Assembly (NCBI GenBank): GCA_029948255.1
Contig: JALIZF010001434.1
Span: forward strand, 186,001-250,000
Length of the DNA: 64,000 bases
Origin: Telmatactis stephensoni
Taxonomy: Eukaryota; Cnidaria; Anthozoa; Actiniaria; Isophelliidae
Reading direction: 5' to 3'
Every line of letters starts with the position of its first letter. Positions within the stretch are counted from its first letter, which is position 1. The notes below the pieces were generated by a model that searched no databases, was not told where the DNA came from, and saw nothing but the letters and a program-made list of their open reading frames with translations. A program made the translations under genes and the position numbers. Below, one piece after another: positions 9,743 to 21,839 of the stretch.

Positions 9743-12700
9743 ACCATAGCTATGTGTATAGAATGGTTCGCTGTAAAGACGGACATCACGACCTGACTGC
9801 TTTGCTGTCTCTAGTTGTTGACTAAAATCCTTTACATTCCAGATATAACTGTAGTGGTTTTCATCGTCTTTAGTCATTGTTGGGGGATTTTTATCCACTT
9901 GCTGAGGTTTCTCTAGCTCTACTTTAAGGAATAGTTCATTATCTACAATGTACTTTTCTGTGGCTAATATTTCATGAGACACAAATTGTGGCAATCCATA
10001 TCCACTGTTTTCATCTGTTGTTGGTTTTTGAAAGCTCTCAGATCTATCAATAAGTAAAAGGCTTTCAATATTTATCCGCTGTAAAGGATTTGGTTTCTGA
10101 TCCATGAGGATGAACTTGACATTCCAATCAAAAGGCCAGGTTAACACACTGTCAAATGTACCTCGCATGACAATCAGGCCTACTGTTACGTGGGTACCCT
10201 TGCCATCACCTTGTCCATTGGGATATAACTGTAGCCTCAACTTATAACCATAGCTATGTGTATAGAATGGCTCGCTGTTAAGGTGGATATCACGACCTGA
10301 CTGCTTTGCTGTCTCTAGTTGTTGACTAAAATCCTTTACATTCCAGATATAACTGTAGCAGCTGTAGTGGTTTTCATCATCTTTAGTCATTGTTGGGGGA
10401 TTTCCATCTATTTGTTTCTTGAGTGACACAATTTCTCCAAGCGCAATCGTAAGATGTTGCTCAGCCTGGCTTTTGATGTGGTGATCCAAATCTTTTCTTT
10501 GAACCTAAATAAGTAAAGGACAATAAATGCTAACTAGTATAAGCAAGTTACCAAAAGAAGCTATGTAAACGATGTGACACGTCGCAAGGATTTGGAGCTC
10601 AAAATTATCGATCTCTCATACATGAGTTGTAAAATGTGTGTGAAACCGCAAAAAGTTCTAGTTCCTAATGAATTCGTTTTCCTTGTAGAACTATTTAGTA
10701 AAACCCCGACTGAATTAAAAAAAATTGTCAAACATGAGATTTTCGATTCTAATTTTTTCTTTCTTTTCTTTTGGGCAAGTGTGGTTTAGTGGTTCGATGG
10801 GCTGCTCTCTTGCTCTCTAAGCCAACGGTCCCAATGCAATGATTCAATCTCAAATGACCTCGCAAATTTTTTTCGGCTTTAACCTGTGTAGTTTTAGATA
10901 GTTAACCACCCGTAAAAGCACTGATGGAAGGAGAGAGAGAGAGAGAGAGAGAGGGAGGGAGGGAGGGAGGGAGGGAGGGAGGGAGGGAGGGAGGGAGGGA
11001 GGGAGGGAGGGAGGGAGGGAGGGAGGGAGGGAGGGAGGGAGGGAGGGAGGGAGGGAGGGAGGGAGGGAGGGAGAGGGGGGTCGGGGGATGTTAAAATGCG
11101 CACCATCCGCCTCAAGTTAAAATTCAGCATCAGTCAGGCGAATGACTGTCACGACGTTAAATAAGGTTGTTTCACATTTACCTTCAATCAGAACTCCTTA
11201 CCTTAAATGTACATCCAATGTTTTGATAACTACACGGTATTATGGTCAGCGGACACTCGGTTGATTTATGACTTGTAATCTGTTACATTAAATATTAATT
11301 TTGGATTTTATCTACTTTTTTCACAAACTGAAAATACATGCTCACATGTATATGAATAAGACGCTAGAAATAATTACCTGTTCTCTTTTGATTGTCTTCC
11401 CACAAGAATTTGGACAACTAACAAGACATTGTGGACATTTACTTCTATGATTCTTAAAAAATAAAATGTTATAAAAGAGATTGAAATAAACTTTGGTATA
11501 TAATGAAGCAACGAAGCATGTGATAATGAAATTTTCTGGCAAAAAATAGCAAGGATTTCGCGGTGTCAGCGTCTGATCACGTTCACGCACGAATTATAGA
11601 AGTTTTACTTTTACAACTGAGCAAAAACCCGTGGACATTCACTTGTATGATCCTAATGAAATAAGATATCAAATAACTTTATAAAATAAAACTGATATAA
11701 AATGAAGCAGCGCGCGAAGTATTATTTAATTATGAAAAGAACAAAACATTCTTTTTTGTCAAAAAATACCTATAAGCACCCCTTGGTATATTTCTGTACA
11801 CCTTGTAACTAACCAGTTACATAAAACTTGACGTTGGACGAAATGTTAACGGTTAAACCACTTTTAGTATCGTCTGACGTTAGCAGTTACGTTCAACGTT
11901 ACGTTTTATGTAACGGGAATTCCAGTTCACGGTTATGGATTGCTTAGATAGTCACCCCTAAGATATTCAAAACTTTCAAGTAGCCCGCGAAAATGGAAAG
12001 TACTAACTTTCAGTTTAGTGGAGTAGGGGGGTGGGGGTAAGGGGGGCCTCCCCTAAATTTTAGGCTTGAGCCGTCATCTGAAGAGAAGGAAGCGGGAACT
12101 TGTTCTCAAGAAAATTCCTCCCCCCCCCCCCCCTCCCAAAAAATAGAAAATTTGCTCAGGCCTCGCTATGCCAGTCATTCCTGGTCCATTCGAGTATTTT
12201 TTTATCTGTCAATTGGCTGCTACCATTTTTTCATAGAATATTTCGCGAAGCTCATGCGTAGACGCGAAAAAATGTCCGCGTAGTAAATGTTTGCCCAGTG
12301 CTTGTTTTAGGAATTTTGCTGCAAAATGTTTCGTTAATTAAAGTCATTTTTACCTTCAATTTACAAAACGCGTAAGTATTCTTGCAGTGAGGACATGCTA
12401 CCATCCTGTACTGACATTCGTTTTGTACATGTCCAACCATTTCATGGCGAGGTTTTCTAACTTTGCAGCTTTTGTTGTCGCAGTCTACAATTTTATAATC
12501 ACAGTCCTGTTCGTGGTTCTGTGGGATAAATATTTCACAATTAATCATTCGAAAATATCGCACTGTGAAAATCAATAAATAGTTTAGGTGTGGCAAGATT
12601 ACTAACTATCGATTTTCAATTGGTTCCATGATCTGCTATTTCAACAATACCTGGATATTCCTCAGCTCTCCTTGCCAGTTACAACCTTGTTCTGGACACT

Positions 12701-14270
12701 TTATTTTGAACGAAAGTATTGTTCGTTTAAATGCTTTGTCCTCGAATATCTTAAAGAAAACAAGTACATTAGCAAAGATGTACTAACTCTTACACAAACA
12801 AGAAAACTAACACATGGCCAGCAACTTACTTGTTGTCCAGTAAGAGTCTCTCTGTCTAATGGACATTGCGGACTCGTACTGTTGAAACAGATCAATTTGC
12901 GTTTGATTACATTTTTCAGATTTAAGGATTAGACTTTACTACGGTAATAACAGTATCACATACAATATACACAGAACATGCTGATATCATACGTCAGTGC
13001 GCATGCATTTTATCACTTTAGCTTGATTCACATATAATAGGCACAGGCAAACAACACAGACAGTATCGAAAATCATCATATAATAAATCAGTTAGTGACC
13101 TTTGCCTACTGACTTCGCTGGTTTATATGGTGATATAGATAGTTGGAGCTCCCTCGCTCCTTCTAAGAAGGAAGTCTGGTTAACAAAATAAAACGATCGA
13201 CGAGGGAACGAGATATCAACATGACGACGAAAATCTATTTACAGATCAATAAATTTGAATTTGTAATTGTTATAATCTAGTATAACCAACAATTACGAAA
13301 TGGTAATCGTTAACTTTTTGATTTAGTCATAAATGTGCAGGTTTAGTTGGTCTATTTTGTTTGTCAATGTAGTGTTTTTGGTTTCAGTGCACTCTGCTGA
13401 TAGCAGTGCACTCGGATGAATACACAAATACTTAATAGAAATATTCGTCTGTCATATTCTAGCTTATAATTCTAGGTTAAACAGTACATTGGCTTTCTTT
13501 AATTGATGAATGCTAAATGGCTTCCTTGATTCAATATTTTGAAAATCCTTGTTGAATACTGTTCTTTGTTCTCAGTGTGATGTCATTTTCGCAGAAAAGT
13601 TTTTCATGCATACAGACTTTCAAAAACCAGGAATAATTTATAGACTAAACCTGGTGAGAAAATACTTGTTTTGGTCGATAAATCGTAAAAATCAAAATCA
13701 AATTAATTGAGGACAAGAGCGGGATTTTGTTACAAACATTTCTTAGTTCTTAGTAAACATTATACATCTCAGTGCACCGAGAATGAAAACATACTGACAA
13801 ACAGCATAATTATAAACTTCTATAGTTTCTGCATTTATATATCAAGATACTTAATCTAGCCTAACTGTGATTTCATATGAGGTGAATGGTTAGTAAGGTG
13901 CAGTTCAACAAGTTGTCATTTGCTACTTTTTAATTTCCAGCGAAACTGAGAAACTTTGTTAAACTTTTCAAATATGCAGCTGACTCAGTTACGATTTACT
14001 AAATACATTGTAAACGTCAATTGCACTTGTTTAGAATAGTGTCCTGTCCTTAATATAATTAAGTTGGAATATCACGCCAAATTGGCTATTATACTTCGAT
14101 CAAGTCAATGCCTACCTCTCGATTGTCCTGTCCAAACAGCCTTTACAAAAACGGTGTCCACATTTCGTCTGCACAGGTTGTCGCATCACCATATGACATA
14201 TTATACAAATATATTCGTCAGGCACCTCCTGAACGAACTCATGGTCGTATCCAGATTCGTATTGGTCCAT
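9737..14270 (-). CDS. TRAF-like RING/TRAF-zinc-finger/MATH protein
   Basis: Seven exons: 14116-14270, 12830-12878, 12651-12749, 12354-12518, 11378-11452, 11202-11279 and 9737-10504. The spliced frame is open for 462 residues. The RING (residues 22-60) reads CIICHMVMRQPVQTKCGHRF, then CKGC, and ends CPLD, the Cys/Asp variant seen in TRAF6-type RINGs. Four phase-0 exons each carry TRAF-type zinc-finger pairs (for example CPEQGCNWQGEL, CPHCKNTYAFC, CPQCLVSCPNSC). The last exon begins with a short helix (HHIKSQAEQHLTIALGEIVS), much shorter than usual TRAF coiled coils, and then a full MATH domain (about residues 260-410: YIWNVKDFSQQ, PFYTHSYGYKL, GDGKGTHV). TRAFs couple receptor tails to ubiquitin signalling in the cytosol. 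The start is the ATG at 14270; upstream in-frame codons offer no better start. The frame ends prematurely inside a duplicated second MATH domain. Which TRAF paralogue it is cannot be settled by eye. Confidence 0.85.
10774..11170 (+). mobile_element. tRNA-derived SINE-like element with long GGGA tract, copy A
   Basis: It starts with a box-A-like GTGTGGTTTAGTGGTTCGAT and a box-B-like GATTCAATCTC. It continues AAAGCACTGATGGAAGGAGA, a (GA)n/(GGGA)n tract at 10931-11074 and GCGCACCATCCGCCTCAAGT. The GCACTGATGGA plus G-rich block also occurs at 36561 and 51948. It sits in the intron before the MATH exon. Confidence 0.6.
11630..11760 (-). pseudogene. Relic duplicate of the TRAF zinc-finger exon 11378-11452
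   Basis: The minus strand reads (TAG)GATCATACAAGTGAATGTCC, close to the start of the real exon (AAG)AATCATAGAAGTAAATGTCC. Flanking intron sequence is also similar (ATAAAATGAAGCA tract). The copy loses its frame and its downstream cysteines, so it is a decayed exon duplication. Confidence 0.5.
12879..14115. other. First intron of the TRAF-like gene
   Basis: It lies between donor GTAGGC (complement of 14110-14115) and the acceptor ATCTGTTTCAACAG. I see no nested gene and no clear repeat in it. Confidence 0.5.
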
Positions 14271-14734
14271 TTTGGACCATTTGAGATCTAAAGGTCTGCA
14301 AGCAGTCAAGAGCTGCCTGTACTCTGTGTTCCGTTTCAGGCCAATAAGCGACGCGATCTAAAGGGTGCGACCAAGGATTAAGGAATGTTTTGAATAATAA
14401 TTCGTCTGCGCCCCGCTAAGAAATCGCAATCATCATTACCAAATAAGAACAAAATAATAAGTTATTTATGTTATCCTATGTGAATGTTTATATTTTCCAC
14501 TTACTAATTAAATTATTCTATAAAACTATAAGACATCGAACTTTCACAGAATTTATTCTCGTCAAGTTTGCTCGTCTACATTCACCACTATTTCGATCTG
14601 TTCCCCTAATTCCGAATTGTGTTTTGAATCCTTACAATATTTCTTTTCATCCAATTTTTGTTTTTCTGTTTCTTTCATTATTTATATTTTTCATATCTTC
14701 TTATATCTTCATATTTTGCACTATTGTTTCACTA
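14271..14734. other. Compact spacer: 3' end of GNPTAB-like gene and 5' region of TRAF-like gene
   Basis: Only 464 bases separate the TRAF-like ATG from the stop codon of the upstream same-strand gene, so the 3' UTR of one and the promoter of the other share it. A minus-strand AATAAA (TTTATT at 14552-14557) is a candidate poly(A) signal. No TATA box is obvious. Confidence 0.45.
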
Positions 14735-17700
14735 TCATATACTGAGTAGTCTTGTATTGTTCGAGTTGGACACACTAGGAATAAAGCGACGTCGAAAAGG
14801 AACCAACCACTTTAAAAACCGAACTATTTTACGCCAGAACAGCACCACCAACAAAAACACAGCTATCCCTGCCAAGATCAAATTATGTCTTTCTTTCTGT
14901 TTCTTCCCTTCTTTCTTCCACTCATTTAAGTCTTCAACGTACAAAAACCTGTTCCGGTAATTCGCGGGCAGTTCGAACTGCGAGGGGATTGGGAAGAATG
15001 ACTCATAGAAATCCACCAGCAGCGCTCTGACTAGCGATGCGTTCTGGGAATGGTCAATGTTGTCGTTCAGACAAATGAACTTCTTTCTGTTTGCTCTTAC
15101 GCTATCGAGTTGCTTAAGGACCACAGAGGCATTATTAGTGATCATTTTAAACCAAATATCCTCATCTCCAACTGTTTCATACTTATATTTCTTTGTAGTC
15201 CCCTTGGATTCGTTCAAAAGCTTAGTGACCTCAGTGCATGCGTTTAGTAGTGATTCGGTGACCAGCGGAAGCGCGGACTCATGGTTTTCTTCGTTATTTT
15301 CTTGCTTGATCTCAGGGTCGAGTCCGAGAGAACAGTTGATCAGAGATCTTTCTAATCTCTGAAGATCGGATAAAGTTAGCGGAAGGGGGTAGATCCTTGC
15401 TGCTAAGGTGCGTAGTTCACGGTCTGATAGAGCACCTACAGAGAACAAAGAGAATTAGCTTTATCAAAACAGAAAACGAACATTGGAGAGTACAGACGTT
15501 TATTAATGAATTACATAACGCAGTTTTTACAGAAAACATTTTGTTTTCTTATCCCTGGACTACAAACTGACACTGACACGGTCACAGCATTGGGTCATCC
15601 ATTTCACAATGATAGGAAAAATCTGCCCTTCTACATACTTTTGATGATGACTTCATAATGATGATGATGATGGTAATGGTTGTTGGGGGCGTGTGTGGTA
15701 GTAGTTGTGGTTAGGGGGAGAGTAATGGTTGGGGGCGCGGTGGTGGTGGTTTGTGGTGGTTGGGGTTGTGGTGGTTGTTGGTTATTGAGGGAATGTGGTG
15801 GCGGAGGTTGTGTAGGTGGTTAGTGTGTTTGGTTGTGGTGGCTGGGGATTTGTGGTGGCGGTAGCTGAGGTGGTGTAGGTGGTTGTCGGTTATTGAGGGA
15901 ATGTGGTGGTGGTGTAGGTGGTTGGTGTGTTTAGTGGTTGTTGTTGGGGGTTTGTGGTGGCGGTAGCGAAGGTGCCGGTGTAGGTGGTTGTTGGTTATTG
16001 AGAAAATGTGGTGGTGGTGTAGGTGGTTGGGGTGTTTGGTAATGGTTGTTGGGGGGGCACTAGTGTGATGGTAAATAGAAGTGAGTTATCAACTGTTTAA
16101 AATCCTTATCACTTACCTGAATGATCAGAATCCAGTTCAAAAAACAACTTAGTCACATTTATGTCAGTCGTCTGGCCAATCACAAAATAATTGTACGAAA
16201 ACGCAAACTGCATATCATCGGAACTACGCAACTTGTGAGACGAAGTCACGTCAAACTCCTCTGGGAAAGTCGCTTGAAGTTCTTCCATGGCTTTCACATC
16301 AATCATATGTGGCATATGAGCTGGGACTTTGCGTCCAGCGTAGCCAAACTTGCGGTTGTAAATACGATGAACGTGAAGCAAAGAGTCTGCAAAAGTGTCC
16401 AGAAGTTTACGTCCATGCCTACCATGGGTAGTATAGTCGTGTTTTCGTCCGTGTTCCTGGCGAGCCTGAAGTCTTTTGAAGACTCGCTGTCGTTCCCATG
16501 GTAAAAAGCTAGTTTCCAGGTCATGCTTGAGAGGATCCCACTCACCATAGCGTTCCCGCCATGCATGGTAGCTTTTCTCCAAATCGTCTTTGAAGGATAA
16601 CTGTTTGCGTTTTGTATCGGCAATCCAGTTGGCTAGAAATACTTCATCTTGAGATGGAAGTTCGCCAGTATTTGAAGAAAATTCAGTGAATTCTGCTCCT
16701 CCAATGATAGGAGTGTAGAGTGAGGTTAGTTGGTCTTGTTGTTGGTCAATGGACAAAAGATGACGGTTATGGTTTTGAGAGGGATGTCCTTTGAGTGGTG
16801 GTCTTAGCTTTTCCCCTTTGTCGTGGAGTTTATGTAGTTTCTTCTCTGACGTACTCTAAATGGAAAATAAAATCAAACGTTAACTTATCAGCTACATAAA
16901 TTCACGTATCGTTTACAAACAGCTGCAGCATATGCAAAATTTCTGACGCGGTGAGCATTGCACTGGTCATGAGATCCTCTCAGTGATTTACCCTCTTGCA
17001 CATGATACGTCGGCATGCAGTATTTAGTTCAATACAAGTTTATTTCGGCATTATGTAAAAACATACAGTAGGGCTTCACTTGCCCGGAACGTCTTTTCTC
17101 ATTGGTTTGATGCAACAAAAGAATAGTTATTCTTGCCGTTTTCAAAAGATTCTTTTTTTAGATTCTAGGGTAATAAACCAATTGGATGGCATGTTCCGAG
17201 ACGCAGTGCGACCTAACCCTAAAAATATATACATTACAATTTTTCTGTTATTTTTCAAAGAGAGGAGTGGCGGGTATAACAAATAATATTTGAGTATTGC
17301 ATAGGCCCTAAGTAAACTTAAGTTTTCGAGTTAGGGCCAAATTTCGAGGTAGGACCTAAGTTCACGCAGCATTAACAGTTAAGTTTTCTAAGAGGGGTGG
17401 ATGAGAGAAATAACTGAACAAATTAGAGTCAAGTTAACAGCACTTGAAAGAAACTATCTTGCATGTGACCCAGCCCAAATTGAACACATACAACAGTAGT
17501 GAGTGGTGAGTTACAACACGATCCATATCGATCGAACATGAGCTATTAATCCTCAAAACTGAGGAGTAGGCTCAATTGGTCAGTAAATATTTATCAATTA
17601 GACAACAGAAAGCCGCGCGCCCATGGCGTTATAGACGCACTTGAGAAAATAGAAAGAACGATTAACAAACGTAAGAGTGGCACGAGGCGTAGCCGAGTGC

Positions 17701-20700
17701 GACTCTAGTTTGTTAAGAGTTCTTTATATTTTCTCAAGTGCGTCTATAACGCAATGGGCAAGCGGCTTTCTGTTGTCTAATTGATTTATACCAGAGCCTA
17801 GAACGTTAAAAACGGAGCCGTGCAGCCCATGGGGAAATAGTTCATAGACTTTTCAACCAATCAGAGCGCGCGTTATATGTGTCGCCATCTTAAAAACGAA
17901 CGATTTGAAAAAGATGATGACGAAGATAGTGCGCGCGCCGTGCAGCCCATGGGCAAATAGTTGATAGCTTTCTGGCCAATCAGAGCGCGCGTAAGATTGT
18001 AGCTATGTTATAAATAATAATTAAAAATCACTGCTAGAGTGCACGCACTTAATCCGTGAAACATAAATAGTACAAAATAGTGCTAAATTATGGTAATTCC
18101 TTTGTTACCTATTGTCTAATCAACACTATTTACTACTAATTAGTAGTGTTTGTTTCACGGATTAAGTGTAGGCACTCTAATGAATAGAATATAAGTTACA
18201 TTAGTTATTGATGTTAGTAATAGTAAATAATCTGCAAAGTCAGTAAGTGGTCAATCGATTCGTAAGTGGTTTGTAGTAAGCGATCAGTAAGTGGTTAATA
18301 ACTGGTTAGCAAAATGGTTGATAAGTGGTTGGCAAGTGATCGGTAACTGGACAGTAAATTGTTTGTGAGTAATCATCAAGTGGTTGGTAATTGGTAAGTG
18401 GTTTGTGAGTGGTTAGTAACCGAGTAAGGTAACAGTAAGTTATCATAAAGACAGTGGTCAATGAAATGAGTTACTAGAGAGCTTAAGCAATGAAGACGGC
18501 AACGAGGACGACGACGGCATCAGACAATGGACTTAATTACAAAATACAATAAACGCACGTGCAAATGAGCAGGGCTGTAAGGAAATCAACCGTAGTCTGC
18601 AAAACTACAACGTGAAAAGTCCAGATTTCACACTCTGTAAAGAACGGGAACTTGAGGGCGCAAACCAGTATATTTTCCGTTCGCCCAGAAACTCTCTCTT
18701 TCATTTTCTTTCATTTCAAAACTCTGGTCTGAATGGCAATTCAAATTAAATAAGCGAAAAAAAATTGCAGTAAATATTGCGCTTGAATACTTTTTGATGT
18801 CCCGTTTTCCCTGCCATCGTGGTTGCTTAAGGTCCCTACTGACCAGTTACATGTAACATATAACCAGTACAGATTGTTCACCATAACCTTTTATGTCTGT
18901 ATTTATGTATTTCAGAATGAGCTTTTATCAGGTATTTTTAAATTTGTAAAACAGAAAAAGAATTACCATAGCTGGAAAGAGCATGTTAAAATTAGCAAGA
19001 CACTGAGTGAAGTTTGAAGGAATTAAATCCAAAACCCATGAGAATATGAATTTTTGAAAAGTATGAATTTGTTAGAAAACCTTTGCTGGTAGGCATCTCT
19101 TGCCTACCAGCGAATGCTTTCATACAACGTTTCAATTTTGGAAAATTCATATCTTCGTGATTTGAAAGTTACTTCATTCAAACTTCACAGTTTTACTCAT
19201 TTTGACATGCTCTTTCCAGCTATGGTAATTATATTTCTGTACTGTGACTTTTAAAATTACATAATAAAATCTCATTGTTTTTTAAATAATTTATTTGTAT
19301 TATAATGATATATTTAGTTTAGAGCAAAATTTGAAATAGAACTACAACTAATTTGCATATTAAGGCACAGTCTATAAAAATGGTGCAGTTAGCAAAACAA
19401 ATACAAAAATGGTTGAAATCTCTCAAGATGTTAACAATGAACTTACCTTATATGATGGCTTAGCTTGGTTGGTATGGTAACCATTGTTACCATGGTAACT
19501 AGCATTACCTAAAAATTCTCTCAAGATCTTTGCTTTACGCCTTCGGTAGCCCTTTTCTGTGAGATCTCCCTCGGTGAATTCATCTTCAACACTCTTTAAA
19601 GCTTTGCTGATTTCTTGAGGCAAGACGGTGTCATTGGAAACATATGGAATGTTATACTCCGAGCTGTCAATTACATTCCAGGTAGGTCTAGGAATGCTGT
19701 TATTCACCACACTCCAGTAATTGATGGCCTTATTAGCATAAAGAATATTTATCTCTTTAAAACTTTTTTCTGTCACTGCAGCCAAAGTTGGATTTAAGGT
19801 TGGGTGAGTAACAGTCATCAATGCTGGCGATACCAACGCTGGTTGAAGTGTTCCAGTCGTTTCTATACTGATGTTAAAGTTGAGCTCTAGCTCCTTAGTG
19901 TCATTTGCACTGGAAGATCCAGTTATTTTGAATGAAATGGTAGTGCGACTACAATTGTTTCGCAGTGTAAGAGTGAGAATTTTATGTTTCTGAGCTACAA
20001 CTGATGTCCTTATTATTTCATCTTCACTGTGCTCAGCTTCCATTATCTTCCCATCTCTAAAAAGGTGTGAGATGTTAAAGTACAAGACTTTTAAACCACT
20101 GGGCAGGATAAAATTCTTGTTGTTCTCTTTTATATCGACTCTGTACAGCATGTCGAACTTGGAGATGCCACAATCGCCAGCATCAAACCCACATGCTAAA
20201 GTGTTACAAGCTGTATCGCAGTAACGATCACCCACCCAAGTATCTGCACAACCAGTACTGCAGAAGTCTAAACGAAATCTTGACTGCTGTTGGTGCCAGC
20301 TTTGGTAGTTGTATCGGGAACCTTGTTTGACATCAATACAATCACCCCCATCATAATCACAATCTGATACATTACAAGCTTTATCACAGTACTTATCTGC
20401 AATCCAATTGGCTGGGCATCCATCATTACAGTTCGGCACTGGCCAGGTTAGGTAAATTTTTTGACCTTTGGCATGAGTATAAAAGTCGTCTGGCCAGACA
20501 TGGTCACCAAACATGACATCATCATTCATGTAGATGAATTTTTGTGATAATCCAGGAATTCTGTGAATATGGCTTTCAATAGCTGGGGAACTAAATGTAG
20601 GAAGGTGGCTTATATTTCTAAATATATCTTTGTGTGGGACAACCTTGATTCTAGGATTCTCTAGGTTTAACCATGAAGGTATTTGACCATTGGTAACAAT

Positions 20701-21839
20701 GTAGACATTACGGACCCAAGGAGCAAACTTCTCAATGGATCTAAGAGAGTATTTCAATTCTTGATTATCCGCAAACCGATTGGCTGATATTTCATTTTCT
20801 TCTCTGTCTTCATAGCCACTGGTTGACTGTACATCTGTTTCTGAGAAAATATTTGACCAAACTAAAAAAGCAGGATGTATTTTCAAAACCCCTTCATCAA
20901 CTGTAAAATTCCCTGGGTATTGCTCTAGGACTCTCTTTGTTGAACTCTTATCATTGAAATATACTACTGCGATGTGTTGGTTTGGTTCATAGGTCATGTC
21001 AGTCAATGTTTTCCCAAACTGTTGATGCAAAATTCGCTGTAGTTGAGCTAAATCAGTATATTTCTTGAAACCTGTCACCATAACTTCATACTCAGACCTA
21101 ATGTTTTTGGAATTTGAAGCATTTGTAGTAAAATATCCTTGAAAACTATCTATATTGTCACCATCCCACTTAATCTTCTCTTGCAAACCATTTCTTGTGC
21201 TGTCAGCATTAGGAAAGTACAACATGGCTATATTTTCTTTTTCTGGCCCTTTTAAAGTATAATTTAGAATCTCAGAGACAAGTTTAAATGTTGGGTGTAA
21301 AGACTGTGCTTCTTTGAGAGTCATTCCATGATTTTGGAACGCATTTGTTAGAATTAATATCCTCCCTGGCACACAATTAACAAACGAGCAGTCAGAGGTC
21401 CTTTTCACGTCTTGATTGCTTTGCCTCTTCTTAGCTTTAGAAATTATGGCCTTTTTAAGAAGCTTTCCAGCGTCTCGAATATCCGAAACTCATACGTAGT
21501 CCTATTTTCCTGCTCTTCTAATTCATGTTTAAGTTTTTGAAGTTCTGAAAGAAGTCGAGGGTCACTTCCATTGACCCACGTATATACAACATCTATTGGT
21601 AAGGGTAGACAAAGACGATCCTGAAATGACCTTCCGCCGACGTTATCGTGATAGAAGTTAAAATTCACGGCATACTTCTGCATGCTCCATTCTAGCACCA
21701 CCTCCCCAAACTGAAACGCTGAGATTAACAACAGCAATATCCCAGTAAAGCACAAGATTATCCCATACCGCGTGGACAGACAGCTATACGTCTGCCTCTG
21801 GACGAGCTTGCATAAGATTTTGAGCAATACTCTACTCAT
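14735..21839 (-). CDS. GNPTAB: N-acetylglucosamine-1-phosphotransferase alpha/beta precursor homologue
   Basis: Exons: 19447-21839 (one long coding exon), 16117-16855 and 14735-15435, with phases 0 and 1 that join cleanly. About 1277 residues if one apparent frameshift is ignored (human 1256). In the Golgi this enzyme adds GlcNAc-1-phosphate to mannoses of lysosomal enzymes, the first step of mannose-6-phosphate tagging. Seen in order: N-terminal membrane anchor ([20 protein letters not shown]), Stealth motifs ([45 protein letters not shown]), two Notch/LNR repeats ([34 protein letters not shown]), a DMAP1-interaction-like segment ([20 protein letters not shown]), the site-1-protease region ([11 protein letters not shown], near residue 950), PAHMPHMID, an EF-hand ([13 protein letters not shown]), and a C-terminal membrane helix ([15 protein letters not shown]). 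Start: ATG at 21839, giving [18 protein letters not shown]. Oddity: at 21452-21456 the frame shifts, one base short in an A run of the coding strand. Confidence 0.93.
15650..16055. repeat. GGTGGT/GTTGTGG low-complexity tract in a GNPTAB-like intron
   Basis: The plus strand is G/T-rich with imperfect long units (GTAGGTGGTTGTTGGTTATTGAG and variants) repeated at least three times. It lies in the intron 15436-16116. Confidence 0.75.
17593..17786. mobile_element. Foldback element with loop CACGAGGCGTAGCCGAGTG
   Basis: The outer arms ATCAATTAGACAACAGAAAG and CTTTCTGTTGTCTAATTGAT pair, and inner arms around TATAGACGCACTTGAGAAAA pair as well. The loop carries CACGAGGCGTAGCCGAGTG, also seen in the elements at 29225 and 45111. 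It lies in a GNPTAB-like intron. Confidence 0.85.
17817..18000. repeat. Direct duplication with GTGCAGCCCATGGG and CCAATCAGAGCGCGCG
   Basis: Two ~64-bp units (17817-17880, 17937-18000) start GCCGTGCAGCCCATGGG and end CCAATCAGAGCGCGCG. Each contains a CCAATCAG box next to a CG-rich block. Confidence 0.8.
18035..18179. mobile_element. Palindromic MITE, family GAGTG...CACTC, copy 4
   Basis: TA-flanked. The left end is GAGTGCACGCACTTAATCCG and the right end CGGATTAAGTGTAGGCACTC. The variable block is only partly mirrored here. Confidence 0.85.
18236..18450. repeat. Degenerate GTAAGTGGTT repeats
   Basis: About 14 units of AGTAAGTGGTTNNT type with variable endings, in a GNPTAB-like intron. Confidence 0.7.
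18955..19240. mobile_element. Foldback element, family ACCATAGCTGGAAAGAGCA
   Basis: The left arm is ATTACCATAGCTGGAAAGAG and the right arm CTCTTTCCAGCTATGGTAAT, with the central stem GCTGGTAGGCATCTC/GCCTACCAGC. A relative forms the inner part of the palindrome at 27251-27841. Confidence 0.85.

Noticed and set aside
9457..9796. Plus-strand frames opposite the MATH exon
   Set aside because: The conserved MATH sequence is on the minus strand.
10894..11130. Leu-Pro-Pro-Ser repeat protein on the minus strand
   Set aside because: It is a read-through of the GGGA tract in a SINE-like element.
12701..12895. 64-residue minus-strand frame as a whole exon
   Set aside because: Only 12830-12878 is exon, bounded by good splice sites; the remainder is intron, and the next exon lies in another frame at 12651-12749.
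15650..16055. Glycine/valine-rich coding region
   Set aside because: It lies between a clear donor and acceptor of the GNPTAB-like gene and is simple-sequence intron.
18236..18450. Array of GTAAGTGGTT as multiple cryptic splice donors with a function
   Set aside because: GTAAGT occurs in the unit on the plus strand, but the host gene is transcribed from the minus strand, so these are not donors for it.
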